A DNA stretch of 64,000 nucleotides from Micromonospora sp. NBRC 110009 (GCF_030518795.1 NZ_CP130427.1:3224001-3288000), one strand, 5' to 3'. Positions 34,007 to 42,171 are shown, numbered from the stretch's first letter. Notes: a model not told the origin generated them from the sequence alone. Translations and numbers: made by a program.

Positions 34007-34164
34007 GAGAGCAGCGAGGCAGCAAGGAGGCATCCCGAACCTCGATCAGAGTCGGTCCCGGACGGCAAGGGACGCTGCCCACCACGTGCTGCGCCACGCA
34101 GGTTGGTGCGGTCCGGCAACCGTCGGCACGATGTGTTGTCGGCTCCCCCGACGGGGGTCGTCCC
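34007..34164 (+). repeat. end-module family 1, copy C
   Basis: GAGAGCAGCGAGGCAGCAAG at 34007-34026, a 113-base spacer, then CCCCCGACGGGGGTCGTCCC at 34145-34164. After the hairpin both copies A and C continue with a shared ATGCTCCG. Confidence 0.6.
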
Positions 34165-34191
34165 TTTCCGGGCTGAATGCTCCGACGTAGG

Positions 34192-34320
34192 TCACAGGCA
34201 CTCGTCGTCCTCGTCGAGCGGGTTTCGCGCCGGCGTTTCCTCGGCCGGAGTCAGCAAATCGCCAGGGTGGCCGCCGGTGACCAGCTCCGAGCCCGGGAGC
34301 CGGGTTCGCGCCAGACGAGG
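34192..34320 (-). pseudogene. possible C-terminal gene remnant
   Basis: One minus-strand frame reads ELVTGGHPGDLLTPAEETP then ARNPLDEDDECL and stops at 34192, an acidic, protein-like tail. A stop codon lies 43 codons upstream and no start codon precedes it. It may be the truncated end of a lost gene. The remaining 33852-34494 holds only repeat module C. Confidence 0.25.
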
Positions 34321-34494
34321 TTAGTTCAACTGCGCCGCTGTGGCGGTGTCCGTGGGGCTCGCGGTCCGTGACACGAGAGCCGACTCGCCTGTTCGGGCAG
34401 GGGCCGTACGAGCCGTCCAGGCCCGCTTGACGTGACGGGCCGGGCGGCGGCCCGCTCCCTAGAAGTCCGGGTCGACGGCGGACGGGACGGCAAG

Positions 34495-35202
34495 TTACCT
34501 GCGGGGGCGTGCCGGGAGTGGGTACTTCCAGGTCTGCTCCTCGCGGCCGGAGTCCCCGCCGAACCATCGGATGGTGATCGTGCTGTCGCTGGTCGCCATG
34601 CTTCGCGCCGCGATGAAGATGATTGCTTCGTCAGGTGCGACCATGGCGTGCTCCGGGGCCTTCAGGAACATCGACTCGTGAGCAGTGATCCGGACGTTCT
34701 CCGCGACCTCATCTCCGACGTTCGTCAGCCGATAGGCGTCGTTCTGATGGTGTTCCAGCGACCATTGAACTCGTGGAGCTATCGGCCCTGCTTCGGCATT
34801 GCCGGTGCTGTTAGCGGCCATGGTTTCCAGTGCCTCAACGACTCGACGGGTGTATTCCTCCGTTAGCCGAGCGGCTGACTCCGAGCGTTCCGCAGCAGCC
34901 CGAGCCTCTGTCGCCTGGAGCCGCTGGCCATCCCTCGTAACCTTCTCCTGCCGGATCATCACGACGGTGGTCGCAATGCCTACAGCCAAGGCGACAAGGA
35001 CGCCGATGACGGTCGCTTGATCCGATGCCTCTTGCCAGTCGAGGGCCAGGGCGGTGGGACTCAGCAGCACCAGATCAAAGTAGCGGTGGCGAGCAAGAGA
35101 GGACTTGCCCGAGGCTACGCGCGGAGACCGTCGACGAGCTTCTGAAGCCGGGCGCGGATGTCGTCGCGCACCTGGCGGACGACATCCAGGGGGCTCACTC
35201 AC
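34495..35202 (-). CDS. membrane-anchored coiled-coil protein of unknown function
   Basis: Up to 235 residues. A transmembrane helix is near residues 63-86 (ATVIGVLVALAVGIATTVVMI), then a charged heptad-rich stretch (EKVTRDGQRLQATEARAAAERSE...) and a globular C-terminal domain (VQWSLEHHQNDAYRLTNVGDEVAENVRITAH). The GTG at 35202 overlaps the stop of the gene before it (GTGA); however, the first about 45 residues are Arg/Pro-rich and a later start near residue 44 is possible. No family is recognised. Confidence 0.6.
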   Translation of the reverse strand: MSEPPGCRPPGARRHPRPASEARRRSPRVASGKSSLARHRYFDLVLLSPTALALDWQEASDQATVIGVLVALAVGIATTVVMIRQEKVTRDGQRLQATEARAAAERSESAARLTEEYTRRVVEALETMAANSTGNAEAGPIAPRVQWSLEHHQNDAYRLTNVGDEVAENVRITAHESMFLKAPEHAMVAPDEAIIFIAARSMATSDSTITIRWFGGDSGREEQTWKYPLPARPRR

Positions 35203-35411
35203 ATGGAGTTGTTGGGCATGTTGCGGCTCGCTGCCTGGCCCTGCACGATGTGACGCTCCGCCTCGTGCCGATCCTGTTCGGCACCGGCCCGGAGAACCGC
35301 ACCGGGATCCTCATCCGAAGAGAGGCGGTTCCGGTCTCGCCATGCCACGAAGACAACAACCGCGGCAACCAGCAACAGAAGCCCCACCAGAGTTACCGCC
35401 ATCGCCGTCAT
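35199..35411 (-). CDS. small single-helix membrane protein
   Basis: A 70-residue protein: one N-terminal transmembrane helix (AVTLVGLLLLVAAVVVFVAW, residues 5-24) followed by a charged cytoplasmic tail ending NMPNNSM. ATG 35411 lies 7 nt after TAGCGT, indicating a leaderless promoter. The stop overlaps the next gene by 4 nt, so the two membrane proteins are probably made together. Confidence 0.6.
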   Translation of the reverse strand: MTAMAVTLVGLLLLVAAVVVFVAWRDRNRLSSDEDPGAVLRAGAEQDRHEAERHIVQGQAASRNMPNNSM

Positions 35412-35499
35412 GGCATCGACGCTACGGCGTGGACTCCGGTTCTGGCGACCACAGAGGGAGTGGGCATCGGCGCGACCGAGTCGAGTGGCCGTTGGCCAT

Positions 35500-35528
35500 G
35501 CAACCTTTTCTGTTCACAGCCGGTACTA
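35500..35528 (+). promoter_or_regulatory. ECF-type promoter of the second sigma/partner pair
   Basis: GCAACCTT at 35500-35507 and GGTACTAC from 35522 (16-nt spacer after GCAACC), 11 bases before ATG 35533. The same box pair precedes the paralogous sigma gene at 26608. Confidence 0.55.
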
Positions 35529-35532
35529 CCTG

Positions 35533-36054
35533 ATGACTGGGAGGAAGGGCGGGAACTTGATCACACCTGAGGGGTTCGACGAGTTCGTCGCGACCCGCTC
35601 GCCCCGGCTGTTGCGTACTGCGTTCCTGCTCACGCGTGATTGGGCGTTGGCCGAGGATCTCTTGCAGACGGCACTGGCGCGGGCGTGGGAGGCGTGGCGG
35701 CGTATCGAGGGTGACCCGGAGCCGTATGTGCGACGGATCATCGTCAACGCGAACGCGTCGTGGTGGCGGCGCCGGTGGCGGGGTGAGGTTCCCACGGCGG
35801 ACCTTCCTGAGGTGGCCGTCGAGGCGGACCGGTACTCGGGCCTCGACGACCGGGACCGCCTCTGGCGGGCATTGGGACGCCTGCCTCGCCGGCAGCGCGC
35901 CGTGCTCGTGCTGAGGTACTTCGAGGATCTGTCGGATGCCGAGATCGCCGAAGTGCTCGCGTGTTCCGTCGGCACCGTCAAGAGCCAGGCCAGCCGGGCC
36001 GTGGCCAAGCTCCGCCTCGACGAGACCCTGGCACCGGAAGGGATGCTGCGATGA
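35533..36054 (+). CDS. SigE-family ECF RNA polymerase sigma factor (paralogue)
   Basis: A 173-residue group IV sigma factor closely similar to the one at 26608. Region 2 is LLRTAFLLTRDWALAEDLLQTALARAWEAW; region 4 is LPRRQRAVLVLRYFEDLSDAEIAEVLACSVGTVKSQASRAV. ATG 35533 is chosen because MTGRKGG matches the N-terminus of the paralogue and it lies at the expected start of the GCAACC/GGTA promoter. It overlaps the partner gene by 4 nt. The two sigma genes lie in different att-bounded halves of the island. Confidence 0.9.
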   Translation: MTGRKGGNLITPEGFDEFVATRSPRLLRTAFLLTRDWALAEDLLQTALARAWEAWRRIEGDPEPYVRRIIVNANASWWRRRWRGEVPTADLPEVAVEADRYSGLDDRDRLWRALGRLPRRQRAVLVLRYFEDLSDAEIAEVLACSVGTVKSQASRAVAKLRLDETLAPEGMLR

Positions 36055-37061
36055 ATCTGACCGATCTGACGCAGGTGCTCGACGAGCGTTCCGGCGAGGC
36101 GGCGGCCCAGGACCGGCACGACGAGCGGCTGCGCGGCGTCCGGGCAAAGGTAATCGCGCGGCGCCGCCGCCGTGTCGCAACCTGGACGACCTGCGCGGTG
36201 GTCGCCCTGGGCGGCGTCGTCGCGGCCGCTGTCCTGCCGGGGCTCCGCCCGGACGCCACCCCCGCTCCGGCGGACAGCCCGTCGCCGGGACGCACCATCG
36301 AAGGATTTCCCGAGTACGCCAACGGGGCCCGGCTCGTGGCCGTGAAGTCCGCAGCGCTGCCGCAGCGCCGCGTCGAGGTGACGTTTGTGCCGAGCACCCT
36401 CGATCTCGTCGTGTCCACCCGCTGCGACTACCCCCTGCTTCAGGAGCAGCTGAGCATCAACGGTCACGACCTTTCCTCCCACGGTGACTGCGGCACGGTC
36501 CAGCTCGGGCCCGGATGGGACGAGTACGGCGTGGCTGTCGGCAAGCCCGCGACTTTCGTCCTGACGATCACCGGGACGCGGCCGTTGGACCAGTCGGGCG
36601 AGATTCGGACGCAGGTCCCCGCCAGCGGCACGTTCGGGCTCGCGATCAGCGAGCGGACTTCGCTGGACCAGTACCCGCTGCCATCCCGGCCGTCAGGAGC
36701 ACTCGTCCCACTGACGCTCCCAGCCGGCTGCACCGAGGTGCCGTGCCAGGGCTTCGTCATCATCCGGTCCGATCCCGCCGACCCGTCGCGCCCCGTCCGA
36801 CAGACCGTGACCTGGAAGACCACCCACTCCATCGTCATGGCCGCCCAGACGACCGGGCTCCTCCACCTCCGCGTCAACGGCACAGAGATCAAGACCGGCC
36901 GGTGGTGGGACTACGCGGGAAACCCAGACGGTATGTACGGCGACGAGGACAGCCGCTGGAAGCGCGATTTCGGCCTCGATCTACGCCCCGGGGACCCGGT
37001 GACCATCGAGATCGTGCCCGAGCGCGTCACCGGAGCTTGGCAGGTCATCTTCGCGACCTGA
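36051..37061 (+). CDS. membrane partner (putative anti-sigma) of the second SigE-family factor
   Basis: A 336-residue single-pass protein. The N-terminal basic region ends RRRRR, then a helix at about 45-64 (TTCAVVALGGVVAAAVLPGL), then an outer domain with RTIEGFPEYANGARL, STRCDYPLLQEQL and a C-terminal GDPVTIEIVPERVTGAWQVIF. The blocks TIEGFPEY, DLVxxTRCD, VGKPAT, SGTF/ATGTF, DxYPLP and VTGxW are shared in order with the protein at 27120. The role as sensor or anti-sigma is inferred. Confidence 0.75.
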   Translation: MNLTDLTQVLDERSGEAAAQDRHDERLRGVRAKVIARRRRRVATWTTCAVVALGGVVAAAVLPGLRPDATPAPADSPSPGRTIEGFPEYANGARLVAVKSAALPQRRVEVTFVPSTLDLVVSTRCDYPLLQEQLSINGHDLSSHGDCGTVQLGPGWDEYGVAVGKPATFVLTITGTRPLDQSGEIRTQVPASGTFGLAISERTSLDQYPLPSRPSGALVPLTLPAGCTEVPCQGFVIIRSDPADPSRPVRQTVTWKTTHSIVMAAQTTGLLHLRVNGTEIKTGRWWDYAGNPDGMYGDEDSRWKRDFGLDLRPGDPVTIEIVPERVTGAWQVIFAT

Positions 37062-37391
37062 ACAACATCAACTGCCGCCCGCACGCGCCGAGATGCGGAG
37101 CCTAGCCCGGCTGAGTAGCCACCGAAGTAGGCAAGGCGGCGTACCCGGCCGAACTATCCCGTACTTCGGGGGAGCCGTTGAGCAGTGCTGGGCGAGGCTG
37201 ACCTACCTCTGCCCGCTCCTGGCAGTGTGGGGCACACGCGGGGCACAAGACACCGCGAAACGTCGAGAACCAGCCATCAACGATGGCAGCCCAGACACCG
37301 CACGAGCAGGCGTCACGTGCGGTTCTCGCAGGTAGCGAGGCGGCGGCTCTATGTTCCGCTTCAACGTCTGAATCCGACCCGTTCCCCCAGG
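37062..37391. other. right end of the island
   Basis: No gene. An inverted repeat CCGAAGTA/TACTTCGG (37122-37129/37162-37169) may terminate the partner gene. The third att-like copy lies at 37354-37369, immediately followed by sequence leading into the next chromosomal gene. Confidence 0.45.
37354..37369 (+). repeat. att-like core copy 3: right boundary of the island
   Basis: TTCCGCTTCAACGTCT, identical over 16 bases to the end of ychF, followed by GA so that it too spells FRFNV-stop. It lies 23 bases from the stop of the next (minus-strand) gene. Confidence 0.65.
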
Positions 37392-38009
37392 TCAAGAGGG
37401 TGCGCCCGCGCTTTGGGGGCGAAGTCCCGCTCGCCGTAGGACCTCGATGATCGAGGTGGCTTTCTGCGTGTTGTAAGCGGACATGGACCAGGGGCTGTCA
37501 GCGGCGGCGCGTCGTTTTTCGGCCTCGTAGAAGTCGCGGTCGTCCGGGTGTGTGCGCAACCAGTCGCGGAAGATCAGATGCCGTAGGTGCTCGTCGCAAT
37601 CGGGCCCGAACACATGCAGGTTCACGGTGTGGCCCTGGTTCCACAGGCAGCGATGTTGGTACCAGTCCGGTTCCCGGGTCCGCAGCGCGTACCCAGCGGC
37701 TTCCAGGACGGGCACGTAGGCAACCTCGTCGGTCGGATCGGTCACGATCAGATCGATGTCCAGCCGGTTCTTGGCCGACAGTCCCGGTACCGCCGTCGAT
37801 CCGACGTGCTCGATGGCGAGTGCGCGGGTGCCGAGCGCGGTGAGTATCCGGCTCCGCTCGGCGGTGTACAGCGCGGGCCAGGCCGGGTCGTACGGCATGA
37901 TCGTGATCGCCGAGAGCGGAACGTCGATGGGCCGGTCTCCGACTGCTCCGGCGGCGATGCGGTCGGGGGTGAGCGGGGTCGACGGGTTCGGCAGTGGCGG
38001 CATTCGCAT
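37392..38009 (-). CDS. GrpB-family nucleotidyltransferase-fold protein
   Basis: A 205-residue protein of the GrpB/DUF UPF0157 family (nucleotidyltransferase superfamily). AIEHVGSTAVPGLSAKNRLDIDLIV is the signature with the paired Asp residues, followed by HRCLWNQGHTVNLHVFG and FRDWLRTHPDDRDFYEAEKRRAA. The biological substrate is unknown. ATG 38009 is 7 nt after TAAGGT; a second ATG at 38003 is possible. Its 3' end abuts the right att copy. Confidence 0.88.
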   Translation of the reverse strand: MRMPPLPNPSTPLTPDRIAAGAVGDRPIDVPLSAITIMPYDPAWPALYTAERSRILTALGTRALAIEHVGSTAVPGLSAKNRLDIDLIVTDPTDEVAYVPVLEAAGYALRTREPDWYQHRCLWNQGHTVNLHVFGPDCDEHLRHLIFRDWLRTHPDDRDFYEAEKRRAAADSPWSMSAYNTQKATSIIEVLRRAGLRPQSAGAPS

Positions 38010-38040
38010 GCCGACGACCTTATGGCGTCAGTTGGTGTCG

Positions 38041-38397
38041 CTACTGACCGCTGGCCGTCTCGACCCGCGTGATCAGTAGCTTCAGCCGTGCGATCTCGTC
38101 GGCGAGGGCGGCGTTGCCCGCTGCGGTGAGGGTGATCCAGGTCCGGCCGCGCCGCCCGGCGTAGCCTTTCTCGACCTCGATCAGACCGGCCGTCTCCAGC
38201 ACGCCCAGGTGCTGAGAGAGGTTGCCGGCGGTCAGTTCCAGATGGGTGCGCAGGTAGCCGAACTCCACCCGGCGCGCCTCGTGCGTGATGGTGAGGATCC
38301 CGAGCCGGACCCGCTGGTGCACCACGTCGTCGAGCCCGTTGACCGGGTGGGCGGGTGCGGTCGGCTCCGGCGCCGGGCCGTCGGTGGGGTCGCTCAC
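38041..38397 (-). CDS. winged-helix transcriptional regulator
   Basis: A 118-residue regulator with one winged-helix domain: VRLGILTITHEARRVEFGYL, then the recognition helix GNLSQHLGVLETAGLIEVEKG and the wing AGRRGRTWITLTAAG. This is the small DUF/ArsR-MarR-like type that often controls an adjacent membrane protein. GTG 38397 overlaps the stop of the upstream membrane-protein gene (GTGA). A likely operator is at 39097-39113. Confidence 0.82.
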   Translation of the reverse strand: MSDPTDGPAPEPTAPAHPVNGLDDVVHQRVRLGILTITHEARRVEFGYLRTHLELTAGNLSQHLGVLETAGLIEVEKGYAGRRGRTWITLTAAGNAALADEIARLKLLITRVETASGQ

Positions 38398-39089
38398 CGG
38401 GGCCGCCGCAGCCGTTGCGCCAGGGCGAACCCGGCGCTGCCCAGCAGCAGCGCGCCGCCGTTGATGACCAGTTGGGGGATGAACCAGGTGTGCGGACCCC
38501 AGTGCGCGCCCCAGCCGAAGGTGATCGGCACCAGCACCACCGTCAGGTACCCGAGGGTGAACAGCAGCAGCGCGACGTGCCGCTCCAGCCAGGCCAGCAC
38601 CAGCAGGGCCAACCCGATCGCGCCGGGCGGGTCGAGCAGCCGGGACAGGAACTGGGCGAGGGCGGACGGCTCCTCCGGGTAGGTCAGCGGGTTGAGGCGG
38701 ACCCACACCGCCGCGAAGGCGAAGCCCAGCGCGACGAGGGCGACGCCGGCGACTGCGTACGGCAGCACCCGGGCGTCCACGCCCCGGGCCCGGGCGACCC
38801 GCAGGTACCCGCCGGCGATCACCACGTACGCCAGGACCAGTGCCGCCAGCCAGTAGAACGTCACGGCCTGGAACCAGACCTTGCACACCTGACCGCCGTC
38901 CACGGGCTGGCAGTCACTGACGACCCGGCCGAACCGGTAGACGGGAATGGCCCCGAAGGTGACCAGGGCGAGCACCAGCAGCGGCAACCACGTGACCCGC
39001 TGGGCAAGACGGACCCGCTGCGCGAGGTGGCGCAAGTCCGCCAGCAGCCGGCGGGGGTCGCCGCTGTCGGGTACCGAATCAGTAGTCAT
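38394..39089 (-). CDS. multi-pass membrane protein
   Basis: A 231-residue integral membrane protein with about six hydrophobic segments (for example TWLPLLVLALVTFGAIPVY near 30-48, FYWLAALVLAYVVIAGGYL, VLPYAVAGVALVALGFAFAAV, and two near the C-terminus). CQPVDGGQVCKVW after the first helix suggests an external disulphide. It pairs with a winged-helix regulator in one operon, a layout I recall for small DUF membrane sensors of actinomycetes. ATG 39089 is chosen; the upstream extension crosses the operator. Confidence 0.75.
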   Translation of the reverse strand: MTTDSVPDSGDPRRLLADLRHLAQRVRLAQRVTWLPLLVLALVTFGAIPVYRFGRVVSDCQPVDGGQVCKVWFQAVTFYWLAALVLAYVVIAGGYLRVARARGVDARVLPYAVAGVALVALGFAFAAVWVRLNPLTYPEEPSALAQFLSRLLDPPGAIGLALLVLAWLERHVALLLFTLGYLTVVLVPITFGWGAHWGPHTWFIPQLVINGGALLLGSAGFALAQRLRRPR

Positions 39090-39096
39090 GCAGACA

Positions 39097-39113
39097 GGTT
39101 TGCATAACAAACC
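39097..39113. promoter_or_regulatory. operator upstream of the membrane protein/regulator operon
   Basis: GGTTTG-CATAA-CAAACC is a perfect 6-bp inverted repeat, AT-rich, 8 bases upstream of the ATG at 39089. The position overlapping the promoter or start fits autorepression by the winged-helix regulator. Confidence 0.5.
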
Positions 39114-39225
39114 GGTTGGCGCTAGAGGTTGCGAACAGTGCTGTTCCAGTTGCCGACGAGCATCTCGCCTCAGGCGCTGGAACTCGCTGGAGGACGGGTG
39201 GGGCACACAGGGTGCGGTCGCTTGC

Positions 39226-39882
39226 CTAACCTTGCAGCCTGTGCGCCCAATAGATCTGGTTGTCGGAGCCGACGCAGACCACGGCCAGGAGCAGGTCCGA
39301 CACTGCGATCGGCTCGGTGGTGAGGGCAGTCTCTGGTAGCTGGGGATTCCGCGTCGGCGGGAAGCGGGCCACGAAGGTCAGCGGTGACGCTTCCTGGTCG
39401 TGCGCCCAGATGACGTTGCCTTCACTGAGCCACTCGTTCTCCCCGATCTTCTTGTAGCCCATGCCTCTCAACCACGGGTAGCGCTGGGCGATCTTGTTCT
39501 GCGGCCCACCACCCCCGACCCCAGCCGGGTACGCGTCCCTGGCCCAGTTGCGTCGCAGGTCGATCACGGGCAGCCGGTTCGAGCGCTTGTCGATGAGAAC
39601 GACCATGAGGAAGCCGTCGAGCGGCTCAGGTGTAGGGCGCCAGGAGACTCGACCGACCACCATCCGGACCTTTGGCTCCATCGATGGCGGGTAGTCCACG
39701 GGTCGGCCAAGGGCCTCCTGGGACTGCGTGTAGCCGACCAACTCAAGCGACGACTGCAGTGACAGCGCTTCAGGGCCGAACGGGGGGCGGTTGTGCCACC
39801 AGCGCCAGCCAGCGTTGGCAGACAACGCCAGACCGACAACCAGCGCCAGCGCCAAGGCCCACCGAACTCTCCGCCTCATCAT
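39226..39882 (-). CDS. secreted or membrane-anchored hypothetical protein
   Basis: A 218-residue protein with an N-terminal signal or anchor (MMRRRVRWALALALVVGLALSANAG). The mature part has no recognised domain (blocks: LELVGYTQSQEALGRPVDYPP, DGFLMVVLIDKRSNRLPVIDL, WLSEGNVIWAHDQE, and the terminal SDNQIYWAHRLQG). Start at ATG 39882; TTG 39888 would add two residues. It is a stand-alone gene. Confidence 0.6.
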   Translation of the reverse strand: MMRRRVRWALALALVVGLALSANAGWRWWHNRPPFGPEALSLQSSLELVGYTQSQEALGRPVDYPPSMEPKVRMVVGRVSWRPTPEPLDGFLMVVLIDKRSNRLPVIDLRRNWARDAYPAGVGGGGPQNKIAQRYPWLRGMGYKKIGENEWLSEGNVIWAHDQEASPLTFVARFPPTRNPQLPETALTTEPIAVSDLLLAVVCVGSDNQIYWAHRLQG

Positions 39883-39952
39883 GGTCAACAGTGAAGCAGT
39901 AAGAATCTGGCGTAGCGTGCCCGGTCGACCTGGTGGGTGGCCGGGTACGGAA

Positions 39953-40306
39953 TCAATCGTCCTCGATCACCGGCTCGGCCCATGCCGCATGGTCGAACCT
40001 CCAGTACCACGCCAGATCCTCGGACCGACCCAGGGACCACTCGACGGCGGCGGCGATCAGGTGCCGCCCGGCCGGCACGATTTCGACCCGCTGGCGGACC
40101 CGTGGCGCGTGGCGGATGCGGTAGGGCAGGCCCTCGACGTCCACCACACCGCACTCGTCGCCCGGCTCGTCCACCGAGGACGACTGCACCGTCACGGACC
40201 AGCCTTGCTTCTCGGCCTTGTAGCGCCAGACCTCGAAGGCGCGCTGCTTCCCGTCCCGCTCTGCCACCCGGGCGATGATCTCGATCGGGTCCGTTCGGTT
40301 GTCCAT
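39953..40306 (-). CDS. hypothetical protein
   Basis: A 117-residue acidic soluble protein (MDNRTDPIEIIARVAERDGK..., WRYKAEKQGWSVTVQSSSVDEPGDE, IRHAPRVRQRVEIVPAGRHL). It has no recognisable domain, signal or helix. Purine-rich GAGGACGAGG precedes ATG 40306. It reads in the same direction as the membrane-protein gene upstream. Confidence 0.6.
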   Translation of the reverse strand: MDNRTDPIEIIARVAERDGKQRAFEVWRYKAEKQGWSVTVQSSSVDEPGDECGVVDVEGLPYRIRHAPRVRQRVEIVPAGRHLIAAAVEWSLGRSEDLAWYWRFDHAAWAEPVIEDD

Positions 40307-40384
40307 CCTCGTCCTCTGCCGGTCGGCGACGACCGCACCCTAACCGGACCCGGCGGTCCGGGGCGTCCCGTGGCGGCGTGGGCG

Positions 40385-40810
40385 TCAGCCGCCCGGGCAC
40401 CGGGTGTCGCCGCCGCTGAGCTCCACGCAGTGGCCCGGCGGCCCGGGCGGCGGCGGTGATGGAGCGAGGTCGCGGTAGGCGTGCGCGGCGACCCACAGGG
40501 CAGGAATCCCGATCGCGACGGCCAGCACGAGGAAGACGGTTCCGGTACGGACGAGCCGCATCCAGTACGCCGCCAGCGCGATGAGAGCCGGGCCGCCCGC
40601 CGCCACCACGGCCAGGGCCAGCAGCAACTGGTTCCCTTGCCGACCCAGCTCCGCCGCGCGGGCACCGCCATTCGACTGCTGGTCGGCCCAGCTCTCCATA
40701 CCGAGGGCGAACGCCCACCACAGCAGTGCGAGCAGGCCCACCAGCCAGAGCAGGACCAGGAGCCCGACGACGGGTCCGCCCCGACGGGCGGTCGTGGTCG
40801 AAGACGTCAT
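40385..40810 (-). CDS. small multi-pass membrane protein
   Basis: A 141-residue protein with three hydrophobic helices (PVVGLLVLLWLVGLLALLWWAFAL, LLLALAVVAAGGPALIALAAYW, GTVFLVLAVAIGIPALWVAA) and a Pro-rich C-terminal tail with two Cys (GHCVELSGGDTRCPGG), probably external. No family is recognised. ATG 40810 (MTSSTTTARRGG) is chosen over 40846. Confidence 0.6.
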   Translation of the reverse strand: MTSSTTTARRGGPVVGLLVLLWLVGLLALLWWAFALGMESWADQQSNGGARAAELGRQGNQLLLALAVVAAGGPALIALAAYWMRLVRTGTVFLVLAVAIGIPALWVAAHAYRDLAPSPPPPGPPGHCVELSGGDTRCPGG

Positions 40811-40987
40811 GCGGTCCAGGTTGGTCCAGCCGGGTTGGCCAGGCATGAGTCGGCGTACTCAGACCCGGATTCCCGGGCCCGCAGGCGGAGCTGATGGCTC
40901 CGCTCCTCGACGATGTCCACCGCGGCTGGGAGGGAAAGCCGGATCCGTCCAGCCGCGACGGTCGCCGCCGGCCACGGTGCCGCCGCC

Positions 40988-41365
40988 TCAGGCCGTGCTC
41001 GACGCCGTCTGGGCCAGCTCGTGCAGGGTGTCCCGGCAGCGGAGCAGGCGTGCGGTGATCTCGTCGAACATCGCCGGGTCGGTCCGGCCGCCCGGGCGCC
41101 ACATGGCCCGCAGAGCAGCCTGGCTCACGGCGAGCTGCGTACCGGCGCCCTCGACCATGTTGACGTGGTCGTCACGGTGGGTCCGCGGCGCGGACCGGAC
41201 GGCCTCGCGCGCCGCCCGCAACGCCGCTCCGGGTCGCGCGAAGAGCGCGTCGGCGTCGCCGTCGGCGCGGTGTGCGCCGATCGCGGCCAGCGTGTGCTCC
41301 AACTCGGTCGCCGCGACGGTCATCCGGCCGATCGCCGCCAGTGTCTCCCCGGCCAGCTTCACCAC
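40988..41365 (-). CDS. small helical hypothetical protein
   Basis: A 125-residue, Ala/Arg-rich, probably all-helical cytoplasmic protein (VVKLAGETLAAIGRMTVAATELEHTLAAIGAHRAD...). GTG 41365 is 6 nt after TATGGT, so I prefer it to the longer open frame reaching 41518, which overlaps the divergent gene. Function unknown. Confidence 0.55.
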   Translation of the reverse strand: MVKLAGETLAAIGRMTVAATELEHTLAAIGAHRADGDADALFARPGAALRAAREAVRSAPRTHRDDHVNMVEGAGTQLAVSQAALRAMWRPGGRTDPAMFDEITARLLRCRDTLHELAQTASSTA

Positions 41366-41448
41366 GCCCCGACCATACTGCCGGCCGGCTGCGCGGATCC
41401 AACTCGGCAGGCTAGCCTCGCCGCCGTACGACTCGATGCGACGGGTGG

Positions 41449-42171
41449 GTGGGCAGGGTGGACGGGTACGACGTCGCCGCCGCGTTGCGGGACGGGGTCG
41501 CCGATCGACGTGCGGCATGGCGATTCATCCGGGCCTTCGCAGCTGCGTGGGCCGAACCCCTGCGGGACAACGACGGGGTCGATCCGCAGGAGCTCGGCGC
41601 GGCGCAGGAACGGCTGGGGATTCCGCTGCCGGCCGCGCTGCGCGAGGCGTACCTGTTGTTCGGCCGGCGCGACGACCTGACGAGCAACCAGGACTGGCTC
41701 GCGGCCCCGAACGGACTTTCGGTCGACCGCGAGGTGCTGGTCTTCCGCCACGAGAACCAGAACGCCGCGTCGTGGGGAATACCGGTGGCGGCCGTCGCCG
41801 ACCCGGACCCGCCCGTGCTGGTGGAGCACGATGCCGGCTGGCAGCCTTTCCTGGACCGGGTGTCGCTGGCCTGCGTCGAGATGGTGCTCTCCGAGACGCT
41901 GTTCGCCCCAGGCGACCGGGACAACGCCGCCGAGGTGCCGGCGGAGCTGATCGAGCTGGTGGAGAAGAACTACCGGCGGGTCAACTTCCCGGAATACCCG
42001 TCCTGGGCCGATCCAGCGGACCCGATCCGGTGGTACTCGGCTCCCGGGCAACTGTTGCGGATGGACGGCGGGGGCGAGTGGGCGTGGCTCTACGTCCGGG
42101 GCCGGACGGCTGAGGAACGGGAGCGGATCGAGCAGGCCGTGCCGGCGCGGTGGGCGATCGGTCACTCGTAG
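41449..42171 (+). CDS. SMI1/KNR4 (SUKH)-family protein
   Basis: A 240-residue protein. The SUKH hallmark ELGAAQERLGIPLPAALREAYLLFG is near residues 48-72, with later blocks RHENQNAASWGIPVAA and WQPFLDRVSLACVEMVLSETLF. In bacteria SUKH proteins often serve as immunity proteins for secreted or contact-dependent toxins; no toxin gene is adjacent. The start GTG 41449 or 41458. Its last 10 bases overlap the converging DUF7660-type gene. Confidence 0.8.
   Translation: MGRVDGYDVAAALRDGVADRRAAWRFIRAFAAAWAEPLRDNDGVDPQELGAAQERLGIPLPAALREAYLLFGRRDDLTSNQDWLAAPNGLSVDREVLVFRHENQNAASWGIPVAAVADPDPPVLVEHDAGWQPFLDRVSLACVEMVLSETLFAPGDRDNAAEVPAELIELVEKNYRRVNFPEYPSWADPADPIRWYSAPGQLLRMDGGGEWAWLYVRGRTAEERERIEQAVPARWAIGHS

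Noticed and set aside
24504..34164. Repeated modules considered as a CRISPR array
   Set aside because: Units are hundreds to thousands of bases apart, diverged, and there are no regular spacers or cas genes.
34046..34567. 173-codon minus-strand frame
   Set aside because: Pro/Arg/Gly-rich, no recognisable domain, covers repeat module C; a short acidic tail in another frame looked more protein-like.
23100..37400. Searched for an integrase, relaxase, Rep or Tra protein in the island
   Set aside because: No tyrosine or serine recombinase motifs, FtsK/TraB ATPase or replication initiator could be seen in any frame, so the island is called a scar rather than an active element.
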